DNA from: Pseudomonadota bacterium
Lineage (GTDB): Bacteria; Desulfobacterota; Desulfarculia; Desulfarculales; JAHJDS01
Length of the DNA stretch: 20,722 nucleotides
NCBI GenBank assembly: GCA_018812395.1
Contig: JAHJDS010000183.1
Location: 1 to 20,722 of the forward strand
Direction: 5' to 3'
Below the pieces are notes generated by a model. It was given only the letters and a program-made list of their open reading frames with translations. It was not told where the DNA came from and ran no database searches. Positions 14,396-20,722 of the stretch are shown piece after piece. How positions within the stretch are numbered: the first letter of the stretch is position 1; the number at the start of each line of letters is the position of its first letter. A program made the translations under genes and the position numbers.

Positions 14396-14411
14396 TCCGG
14401 TCGGCAAGGTT

Positions 14412-14450
14412 AAAAAAAACCGGGGGCCTACCTGGTCCCCGGTTTTTTTT
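14412..14450. terminator. Bidirectional rho-independent terminator
   Basis: A run of eight A, a nine-pair stem (CCGGGGGCC with GGTCCCCGG, one G-T pair), a five-base loop TACCT and a run of eight T. The A/T flanks make it work in both directions. It sits between the convergent ends of the beta-propeller gene and the glutamate synthase gene. Confidence 0.95.
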
Positions 14451-14469
14451 GTCCAATCCGGACTGACGG

Positions 14470-16080
14470 TTAACTCTTGGCCACCTTCACGGCGCGGCGG
14501 CCGTTGAGCAGGATGGCCAAGGCCTCGTCGCGACCGGCGTCCATGACGTAGGGCAGGCCCGAAATCTCGGCCGCCTCGCGGGTCAGGCAGAACAGGTCGT
14601 CGCGGCTGATGGTCTCGAGCTTGAAGTTACGGGACCCGGCCATGAGCTGCTGGAGACCGACCTTGAGCTTGTCGCAGAAGGTGTAGATGCCGATGGCCCC
14701 CAGGGGGATGTCCTTGACGGCGTCGCCGTACTTGTCCTTGAGGGTCTCGTAGGCGATGAAGATCTCCTGGACGGACTCGCCGTATCGGGACACGGTCTTG
14801 GGCAGATCGCCGTTGGCGATCCACTGGCCGATGTTCTTGCCGACCATGCCCGGGATCATCAGGGCCCGGCCCATGCAGATGGCCTTGGTGTAGGGGGCGC
14901 CCATGGCCAGGACCTTGAAGAGGTGGTCTTCGGCCGAGAAGCCGCCGGCGATGGCGATGTCGGGCACCCACTCGCCCCGGGCGGCCAGTCTATCGCAGAA
15001 TTCCTGGGTCAGGGACTGGAGGTAGAAGGTGGGCACGCCCCACTCGTTCATCATCCGCCAGGGGCTCATGCCCGTGCCGCCGCCCGAGCCGTCGATGGTC
15101 AACAGATCGATGCCCGCCGCCGAGGACCACTTGACGGCCTTGGCCAGCTCGACCAGGCCGTAGGACCCGGTCTTGAGCGAGACCCTCTTGGCGCCCAGCC
15201 GGCGCAGCCGTTCGACCTCCTCGAAGAAGCCGTCCTCGTCGATGAAGCCCAGGCGGGAGTGACGCTCGAACTGCTTGAGCGCCCCGTCCTTGAAGGCCTG
15301 CTGGCTGGCCTTGAGCGACGGGTCGGGGGTGACGATGTAGCCGCGGCTCTGGAGTTCCAGGGCCCGATCCAGGGAGTCGACCTTGATCTCGCCGCCGATG
15401 CACTTGGCCCCCTGGCCCCACTTGAGTTCGATGGTCGTTACGCCTAAGCTTTCGACCGCGAACTCGGCCACGCCCAGGCGGGTGTCCTCGACGTTGAGCT
15501 GGACGTGCAAATCGCCGTAGCCCTCGTGCCAGCGGCGGTAGGTCTCGACCCGCCGCCGGAGTTCGGGCGACTCGACGACCTTACCGTTCTTGAGTTTGAG
15601 CTGAGGATCGACGCCGCAGACGTTCTCGCCGCAGACCGCGCTGATCCCGGAGATACCCGCGCCCGCGGCGAAACCGTCCCAGTTGACCCGGGCCACGTCG
15701 GTCGAGCCCAACGCCCCGGTGAAGACGGGCAGACGCATCCGGACCTTTTCCCGGCCGGCGCCGTAGGCCGTCTCCGTGTCCACGGCCGGGAAGGTGGCCG
15801 TGTCGGGATTGCCGTTTTCGAGGCCCTTGGCCCCCTGGGCATAGCCCTGGATGTGGACGTGGGAGTAATCGACCGGGAAATCCTTGTCCGCGCCGGCGGT
15901 CACCGTGCCGTAGGGGCCCGGGTAGAGGAGTTCGCGACCCCGATAGGTGGCCTTAAAGACCTCGCAGTTGCCCTTGCAGCCGTCGAGGCACCGGGAGCAG
16001 AGTCCCGAGGAGGCGACGACGCTGCGGGAGCGGTTGCCGGTCTGGGTGGCGTCGTTGGCGTTTGGTCGTTGCAGGTTCAT
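14470..16080 (-). CDS. FMN-binding glutamate synthase domain protein (GltB central/FMN domain type)
   Basis: A 536-residue stand-alone version of the synthase domain of glutamate synthase, which uses FMN and reducing power to form glutamate from 2-oxoglutarate and nitrogen released from glutamine. It starts with a cysteine cluster CSRCLDGCKGNC (Cys28, 31, 35, 39) likely to bind an iron-sulfur centre, followed by the barrel domain with KWGQGAKCIGGEI, LTIDGSGGGTGMSPWRMMNE and IAIAGGFSAEDHLFKVLAMG. No glutaminase (GATase) domain and no GltD partner are present, as in the split archaeal-type enzymes of anaerobes. ATG 16080 follows AGGAGAGG closely; the nine-residue longer version lacks a ribosome site. 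It is divergent from nrpR, which probably controls it through the inverted repeats in the shared gap. Confidence 0.88.
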   Translation of the reverse strand: MNLQRPNANDATQTGNRSRSVVASSGLCSRCLDGCKGNCEVFKATYRGRELLYPGPYGTVTAGADKDFPVDYSHVHIQGYAQGAKGLENGNPDTATFPAVDTETAYGAGREKVRMRLPVFTGALGSTDVARVNWDGFAAGAGISGISAVCGENVCGVDPQLKLKNGKVVESPELRRRVETYRRWHEGYGDLHVQLNVEDTRLGVAEFAVESLGVTTIELKWGQGAKCIGGEIKVDSLDRALELQSRGYIVTPDPSLKASQQAFKDGALKQFERHSRLGFIDEDGFFEEVERLRRLGAKRVSLKTGSYGLVELAKAVKWSSAAGIDLLTIDGSGGGTGMSPWRMMNEWGVPTFYLQSLTQEFCDRLAARGEWVPDIAIAGGFSAEDHLFKVLAMGAPYTKAICMGRALMIPGMVGKNIGQWIANGDLPKTVSRYGESVQEIFIAYETLKDKYGDAVKDIPLGAIGIYTFCDKLKVGLQQLMAGSRNFKLETISRDDLFCLTREAAEISGLPYVMDAGRDEALAILLNGRRAVKVAKS

Positions 16081-16222
16081 CGTTCCTCTCCTATGATTTA
16101 TGGCCATTCGTTGCCATCAAACAGGTCCGGCGGTCCGCCGGACGGCGGCGTCCGGCGCGGCGGCACCGGAGATCCGAGCCCTTTGACCCGGTAGGACATC
16201 CAACCCAACGCTCGCCGGGTTG

Positions 16223-16238
16223 CGGCAATTACTTGCCC
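16223..16238. promoter_or_regulatory. Candidate NrpR operator (variant spacing)
   Basis: CGGCAA, four bases, TTGCCC. It has the same half-sites as the two exact copies at 16308 and 16427, with the spacer widened from two to four bases and one end mismatch. It overlaps the predicted transcription start of the glutamate synthase gene, where a repressor would be expected. Confidence 0.5.
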
Positions 16239-16239
16239 C

Positions 16240-16268
16240 ATGTTGGCCAGGAATCTCGATCATGTCAA
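16240..16268 (-). promoter_or_regulatory. Predicted promoter of the glutamate synthase gene
   Basis: On the minus strand TTGACA (16268-16263), a 17-base spacer and CAACAT (16245-16240, three of six). The start point would be near 16233, inside the candidate operator at 16223-16238, with a leader of about 150 bases. Confidence 0.45.
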
Positions 16269-16307
16269 GGAAAAAGGGCATGTAGCAACACGTTGATTCT
16301 TTTGTCA

Positions 16308-16321
16308 CGGCAATATTGCCG
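16308..16321. promoter_or_regulatory. Candidate NrpR operator, exact palindrome
   Basis: CGGCAATATTGCCG, a perfect 14-bp palindrome midway between the two divergent genes. Its total span equals that of the known Methanococcus NrpR operator GGAA-N6-TTCC, although the bases differ. Confidence 0.6.
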
Positions 16322-16426
16322 AATACTTGGGATGAATTAAGTTCATTTTTTTGAATACACAAATGGGGCGTCCAAAATAATGACTTGTCCATAACTAATC
16401 TGCGCCACCACCCGCAAGCACATGAC

Positions 16427-16440
16427 CGGCAACTTTGCCG
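16427..16440. promoter_or_regulatory. Candidate NrpR operator, second copy
   Basis: CGGCAACTTTGCCG: the same 6-base arms as the copy at 16308 with two central bases. It lies ten bases upstream of the -35 box of nrpR, which fits autoregulation. Its presence here argues that the protein starts at 16485 and not at the in-frame ATG 16422. Confidence 0.6.
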
Positions 16441-16449
16441 CTAAAAGGC

Positions 16450-16478
16450 TTGACAACCCCCGGTCCATCCGCCACAAT
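16450..16478 (+). promoter_or_regulatory. Predicted promoter of nrpR
   Basis: A perfect TTGACA (16450-16455), a 17-base spacer and CACAAT (16473-16478, four of six). The expected start point, about seven bases on, falls at 16485, which is the A of the ATG. The mRNA may therefore be leaderless, in line with the absence of a ribosome-binding site. Confidence 0.5.
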
Positions 16479-16484
16479 CAAACC

Positions 16485-17492
16485 ATGATCGAGAAGGTCG
16501 AGAAAAAACGGTTGGCCATCCTCCGCGTCCTGGCCGAGGTCAACCGGCCCCTGACCGGGGCCAAGATCACCGATGAATTGGCCGTCACCGGCCTGGATAT
16601 CAGCGAGCGAACCGTCCGTTTTTACCTCCAGGACACCGACCGGGCCGGCCTGACCAAAAACATGGGCAAACGGGGCCGGGTCATCACCGACCTCGGCCGT
16701 CAGGAACTGGCGTCATCGCGGGTCTTTGAAAAAGTGGGTTTTTTGTCGGCCAAGATCGACACCATGACCTACCGCATGGACTTCGACCTGGAAACCAGGT
16801 CCGGCACGGTGGTCGTCAACATGACCGTCGTCGACGCCGGACGGCTGCTGGAAGCGACGCCCATGATCTGCCGGGTCTTCGAGCAGGGTTACGCCATGGG
16901 CCGCCTGGTGACGTTGTTCGAACCGGGCGAGCGGGTCGGCGAAGTGAGAGTGCCCGAGGGAAAGATCGGGATCGGCACCGTCTGTTCCATCACCCTCAAC
17001 GGCGTCCTGCTCCAATACGGCATCCCCACCATGTCCCGCTTCGGCGGACTGCTGGAGGTGGCCGACAAAAAACCGGTCCGCTTCGTCGAGATCATCACCT
17101 ATGACGGGACGAGCATCGACCCCCTGGAGGTCTTCATCCGGAGCGGCATGACCGACTACCTGGGCGCGGTGACCAAGGGCTCGGGCCGGATCGGCGCCTC
17201 GTTCCGCGAGTTCCCGGCCGCCAGCCGGGAGATGGTCTTGGAGTTGGCCGCCAAGCTGAGTGACGCGGGGCTGGGAGGATTCATGCGCATCGGCGGCCGG
17301 GGCCAGCCTCTCCTGGAAATTCCGGTGAGCGAGGGTCGGATGGGGGCCATCGTCATCGGCGGTCTCAATCCGGTGGCCATCCTCGAGGAGACCGGCAATC
17401 GTGTCTTTTCCCGCGCCCTGGCCGGCCTGGTCGATTTCGACCGGCTGTTTTCCTTCCAGGAACTACCCGATCGCATCCCCGATTTTATCTGA
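16485..17492 (+). CDS. nrpR: NrpR-type transcriptional regulator of nitrogen assimilation
   Basis: A 335-residue regulator with an N-terminal winged helix (about 1-75: KRLAILRVLAEV, ISERTVRFYLQ, RGRVITDLGRQEL) and one NrpR regulatory domain (DUF128) over the rest, marked by IGTVCSITLNGVLLQYGIPT, SRFGGLLEV, GTSIDPLEVFI and GAIVIGGLNPVAILEE. NrpR proteins, best known in methanogens, repress nitrogen-assimilation genes and are released from DNA by 2-oxoglutarate. This one has a single regulatory domain, whereas the Methanococcus form has two. ATG 16485 is preferred over ATG 16422 because the upstream 21 codons lack family similarity and include a candidate operator and promoter. No ribosome site precedes either start. 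The divergent glutamate synthase gene is the obvious target, and self-regulation is likely. Confidence 0.9.
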   Translation: MIEKVEKKRLAILRVLAEVNRPLTGAKITDELAVTGLDISERTVRFYLQDTDRAGLTKNMGKRGRVITDLGRQELASSRVFEKVGFLSAKIDTMTYRMDFDLETRSGTVVVNMTVVDAGRLLEATPMICRVFEQGYAMGRLVTLFEPGERVGEVRVPEGKIGIGTVCSITLNGVLLQYGIPTMSRFGGLLEVADKKPVRFVEIITYDGTSIDPLEVFIRSGMTDYLGAVTKGSGRIGASFREFPAASREMVLELAAKLSDAGLGGFMRIGGRGQPLLEIPVSEGRMGAIVIGGLNPVAILEETGNRVFSRALAGLVDFDRLFSFQELPDRIPDFI

Positions 17493-17704
17493 GATTTCCG
17501 CCAACAGCGCTGAATAATGAATGCGGCAATTTTGATCCTCGGTTGCCGGTCCGGCGCCCGGGACCGTAAGCCTCGGACGAGGGAGTGATAAACCCGGCCG
17601 CCGGGGGCCAAGGCGCCGCGCCGTGGGCCGGCCCGGCAAGGCTGCGGCAAAACGATGCGTCCCCCTCGGCCGTCCGTCGGCTCGTCCGGGCGGGCCGAGA
17701 ATGG

Positions 17705-20005
17705 TCAACCGCCGTCCGGGCCGGTCGATCCCGCCCGGGACCGCAAGCGCTGAACCTGATCCGGTTCGAGTGAAAAGACGAACCGGTTTTGAACCTCGGC
17801 GAACTTGTCTTGGCTCGGCCCCCTCGAGACAAAGGCTCGGACCTCGTTCCGACCGACCCGCAGCCTCCCCGGCGGCAGGACTACGATCCACCCCGCACTC
17901 CGCCCTAGTTCCGGCACCCACTGGCTGGCCCGGACGGCCTTGACCAGGCGGCCGTTGAGGGCGATGAGCGTCAGGCGGGGAGAAGAGGCCGTGACGCCGA
18001 ACAGGGTCAGGACGCTCTCGGTCCGGGCGTCGGGCCTGACCGTCCGCTCCATGGCCACCGAACCAAGACAGCCCCGGATCCGGGCCACGACCGGCAGGTC
18101 GCCGACCGGTCGCCCCAGCCAGCGCGACCCGGGCCGCTGGAGATTGGGCGTCCAGGGCCGAAACCCGAGGGGCGCCACCAGCCCAAGACGGCCGAAGTCG
18201 GTCCGGCTAAGGCCCGGCCGACGAAAGGGGGCAATGAACTCGATCCGGCGACGAGGCGGATTTGGAGACAAGAGCGAGGTCCCGTCCATGGGCCACGGTC
18301 GCTTGAGCCCCAAAACCTGGATCAGGGTCGGGCCGAGGTCGCTGGGCCGGGCCAGTCGGCGGTCGATCCGGCCCTGTTTTTGTCCCGGATACTTGACCAC
18401 CAGGAGCGTCGCGGCGTTCATCATGGCCGAGGCCAATTGCCGCGCCGGCGACCAGGCGGTCCGAATGGCCCCACCCGGCGCGTCGCCGGTGAAGCCCATG
18501 CCGTGATCCGAGTAGACGATGATCAGGGCCCGGTCAAAGAGCCCCAGCCGCCGGAGGCGTCCCAGGATCCGGCCCAGGACCCGGTCGACCAGGCGGAGCT
18601 GATTCAGGTAGGAGCGTCGGAGGTTGAAGGACGTCTCGCCCCGGTCCAGGCGGCTGGCAAAGTAGAACTTGCGTTCGCCGGCCCAGGGGTGGGGGACGCG
18701 GATCACCCGGCCGTTGACTCTCACCTGGTGGAGGGGATGGATGACGATGTGCTCGCCGTCGGGCCCCAGCCAGTAGGGGAAGTGGGACAGCCGGGAATAC
18801 AGCCAACCGATCTGACGCCGGCCGGGCCCCAGGGCGGCCAGAAACCGCCGGACCCTCTTCAATTCGAAGCGTCGCATCCGGTCGTAGTCCAGGACGCGGT
18901 CGGTGCGCAGTTGGCAGGCCCCCACCGGTGACGGACGGTGGGGGGGCGGCGGCCTTTTATCCGGCGTGGCCGCCCGGGCCGCCCCCCCGTACCAGCCGCC
19001 TCCTGAGCGGCCCGCCTTGAACAGGAAGTGGGCGTAGGTCACGGCCCATCGTTTCAGGTAGATGGACAAACCCCGGGACCAGGGGGCGGAAAAGTACCAG
19101 GGGTGCTTCAATTCGGGAGAGGTCCGGATGAGCCGCTTCCAGGCCTCGAAAACGATCAGCCGCCTGGTCGGGGCCAAGAGGGCCATGACGTTGGGCGGCA
19201 GCCGGGTCATGTCTCGCAGCGCTTGATCGTACCCCGGGGGCAGCCGGTACAGCCTCCGGCCGCTGAGCATCGAGTGGGCCGTGATCGGGCAGTTCCGTCG
19301 GCCGACGGTCATGTTGGCGTACCAGGTCGCCCGCCCGGCCAGCCAGGCGAAGTTGGGAAAGAGGCGGGCGTCGATCCGCCCCTGAGGATCACGCAGGAGA
19401 AACGAGCTGAACTCGTCAAAAACGACCACGAACACCGGTACGTCCCGGCCCCGGTAGAGGGCCCGTTTGTGGGCCAGATTCCAGTGGGACCAGAGAGTCA
19501 AGGCCGCGCCGGCCAGGGCCACGCCCACGCCGGCGACGACCCAGATCCGCCTCCAGAGACCCTCGCTTCGGCGAAAGACGACAAACAACCCCCCGGCCAG
19601 CACCAGGGCCGCGGCCGCGACCCAGACGCCGCCGCCCGTGACCCGGGCGAGCCAAAACACCGCGAACAGGGCCAGGCCAACGGCGCTCGCCGCCCACAGC
19701 CAAACCCGGGCCGCCCCGGACGCCACCCGGCGCAGGACCAGGTAGAGGCCCAGGCCCAAGGCCCAGGGGATCAGCAGGAAAAAGACCGGCGTCAGCAGGG
19801 CGTTCCACCAGTCGTTGGCGAACGGCGGCAGGTGGGAGAAGTAGTAGATACGCTGCAGCACCCAGACCGGCACTGCCAGGCCCAACCCGGTGGCGGCCAA
19901 CAGCGCCAGGGCCGCCTCGACGACGGACGAGGGTCGGGGTGGTCGAGGGGCCGGCTTGAACAATACGTTATATCCCGTGGTCAGAATTGGTGCCTCGGTC
20001 ACCAT
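17705..20005 (-). CDS. Membrane-anchored alkaline phosphatase/sulfatase superfamily protein
   Basis: A 766-residue protein with five predicted membrane segments in the first 175 residues (about 28-50, 68-91, 101-120, 127-144, 153-172) and a large, probably periplasmic, catalytic domain. Superfamily metal-site motifs are visible: VFVVVFDEFSS (Asp197, Glu198), RNCPITAHSMLSGR (237-250) around the nucleophile position, LSHFPYWL (His408) and YSDHGMGF (Asp500, His501). The formylglycine signature CxPxR of true sulfatases is not present, and Thr242 is the best nucleophile candidate. The architecture recalls lipid-A or phosphoethanolamine/phosphoglycerol transferases and other membrane sulfatase-like proteins. 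The last 150 residues match no domain I recognise. No clear ribosome site precedes ATG 20005. It is convergent with nrpR and divergent from the next gene; the substrate is unknown. Confidence 0.8.
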   Translation of the reverse strand: MVTEAPILTTGYNVLFKPAPRPPRPSSVVEAALALLAATGLGLAVPVWVLQRIYYFSHLPPFANDWWNALLTPVFFLLIPWALGLGLYLVLRRVASGAARVWLWAASAVGLALFAVFWLARVTGGGVWVAAAALVLAGGLFVVFRRSEGLWRRIWVVAGVGVALAGAALTLWSHWNLAHKRALYRGRDVPVFVVVFDEFSSFLLRDPQGRIDARLFPNFAWLAGRATWYANMTVGRRNCPITAHSMLSGRRLYRLPPGYDQALRDMTRLPPNVMALLAPTRRLIVFEAWKRLIRTSPELKHPWYFSAPWSRGLSIYLKRWAVTYAHFLFKAGRSGGGWYGGAARAATPDKRPPPPHRPSPVGACQLRTDRVLDYDRMRRFELKRVRRFLAALGPGRRQIGWLYSRLSHFPYWLGPDGEHIVIHPLHQVRVNGRVIRVPHPWAGERKFYFASRLDRGETSFNLRRSYLNQLRLVDRVLGRILGRLRRLGLFDRALIIVYSDHGMGFTGDAPGGAIRTAWSPARQLASAMMNAATLLVVKYPGQKQGRIDRRLARPSDLGPTLIQVLGLKRPWPMDGTSLLSPNPPRRRIEFIAPFRRPGLSRTDFGRLGLVAPLGFRPWTPNLQRPGSRWLGRPVGDLPVVARIRGCLGSVAMERTVRPDARTESVLTLFGVTASSPRLTLIALNGRLVKAVRASQWVPELGRSAGWIVVLPPGRLRVGRNEVRAFVSRGPSQDKFAEVQNRFVFSLEPDQVQRLRSRAGSTGPDGG

Positions 20006-20182
20006 GTTCCGGAAAGGGATGAAATGTCAAATCAGGAGCAAGTCCCGTCGGCCCGGGCCCGGGCCGAGGCCGGTCAAAACCGTCTTGAATCGCCGCGGTG
20101 TTTCAGGCAAACTGGAGGGAAAATATGGTGGCCGGGGAGCAGGCGATCCGCTTCGCCCGCGACCGGATGACAGGAGGAGGAT

Positions 20183-20722
20183 TTGCCTGAACACAATTTC
20201 GGACTCCGTTTTCTAAAAAACGCCCGATCCCATCCGGACAAGACCTGCCTCCGGTTTTGGCGCGAGGGTCGGTGGCAAGGGCTGACCTACGTCCAGGTGG
20301 CCGACGCGGCCCGGCGGATCGCCGCCGGACTTATGGCCGAGGGCGTCCGGCCCGGCGACCGGGTGGCCATCCTGTCCGAAAACCGCCCCGAGTGGGCCCT
20401 GGTCGACCTGGGTTGCATCCTGGCCGGGGCGGTGGTCGTGCCCATCTACTCGTCCATGACCTCCCGGGAGTGCGCCTATCATTTAGACCACTCCGGGGCG
20501 GCGTTCATCTTTGTCGAGGACCAGGGACAGCTTCAAAAGATAGACGCGGTGCGAGGCGAACTGCCCGACCTGCGAGGCGCGGTGGTCATGAGCCCTGATT
20601 CGGACGGCGCCGGGGCATTGAGTCTCGACGAGCTCATGGACGAACATCGGGTCCGGGACTATCTGGACCGGGTCGAGGAAACCGCGTCCCTGGCCGGGGC
20701 CGACACCATCCTGACGATCATC
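20183..20722 (+). CDS. AMP-dependent (long-chain) acyl-CoA synthetase, N-terminal part (cut by window end)
   Basis: The first 180 codons of an adenylate-forming enzyme that activates a fatty or other carboxylic acid to its CoA thioester. The N-terminal pattern is typical: LTYVQVADAARRIAAGLMA, EGVRPGDRVAILSENRPEWA, and DLGCILAGAVVVPIYSSMTS followed by HLDHSGAAFIFVE. The ATP-binding YTSGTTG block would lie just past the window edge, so the activity cannot be confirmed here. The start is TTG 20183: an in-frame TGA at 20168-20170 excludes any earlier start, and GGAGGAGG lies immediately upstream. The 177-base gap to the divergent membrane phosphatase gene must hold its promoter, but no convincing one was found. 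Confidence 0.88.
   Translation, partial: MPEHNFGLRFLKNARSHPDKTCLRFWREGRWQGLTYVQVADAARRIAAGLMAEGVRPGDRVAILSENRPEWALVDLGCILAGAVVVPIYSSMTSRECAYHLDHSGAAFIFVEDQGQLQKIDAVRGELPDLRGAVVMSPDSDGAGALSLDELMDEHRVRDYLDRVEETASLAGADTILTII

Noticed and set aside
17524..17548. CGGCAA-N13-TTGCCG after nrpR, with the same half-sites as the candidate NrpR operators
   Set aside because: The spacing is far from two or four bases and there is no promoter beside it. It could be a weak hairpin or chance.
19028..20170. A long open frame (380 codons) on the plus strand opposite the membrane phosphatase gene
   Set aside because: Its composition is Gly/Pro/Arg/Gln-rich with no family resemblance, and the minus strand encodes a coherent membrane protein with superfamily motifs. 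It is an antisense shadow of GC-rich codons.

Overview
The window is a GC-rich, densely coded stretch from what looks like an anaerobic bacterium, most likely a member of the Desulfobacterota (old Deltaproteobacteria). This placement is inferred from gene content: a bacterial NrpR-type nitrogen regulator, a stand-alone FMN-binding glutamate synthase, and a sulfoacetaldehyde acetyltransferase paired with acetate kinase. No rRNA, tRNA, CRISPR array or insertion sequence was found.

Layout. Positions 1-204 hold the end of an alpha/beta hydrolase, followed by recQ (306-2147). Positions 2150-3790 are a low-density zone with an intact M15-type peptidase (2905-3387) and several broken gene ends: a hydrolase remnant, an outer-membrane barrel C-terminus and a possible metal-ATPase tail. 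An intact alpha/beta hydrolase (3788-4666, minus) is divergent from a seven-gene operon on the plus strand (4923-13098): xsc, ackA, a TetR-family regulator, a second thiamine-diphosphate enzyme, a bile acid:Na+ symporter-family transporter, an NAD-dependent epimerase-like protein and a short-chain dehydrogenase. Its promoter carries a perfect 30-bp palindrome, the likely operator for the TetR protein encoded inside the operon. Downstream lie a thiolase remnant with a well-formed promoter, an exported beta-propeller protein (13493-14395) and a strong bidirectional terminator.

The next block is a nitrogen module: a glutamate synthase domain protein (minus, 14470-16080) divergent from nrpR (plus, 16485-17492). 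The roughly 400 bp between them contain two exact copies and one variant of a CGGCAA/TTGCCG inverted repeat, placed at the predicted promoters. The window closes with a membrane-anchored alkaline-phosphatase/sulfatase superfamily protein (17705-20005, minus) and the start of an acyl-CoA synthetase (from 20183, running off the end).

How the genes fit together. Xsc turns sulfoacetaldehyde plus phosphate into acetyl phosphate and sulfite, and AckA turns acetyl phosphate into ATP and acetate. Together they form a substrate-level energy-conserving sulfonate lower pathway, with sulfite available as an electron acceptor in a sulfite-respiring host. The enzyme that supplies sulfoacetaldehyde is not recognisable here. 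The second ThDP enzyme, the transporter and the two dehydrogenase-fold proteins are candidates for an upstream route, which makes this operon the most interesting part of the window.
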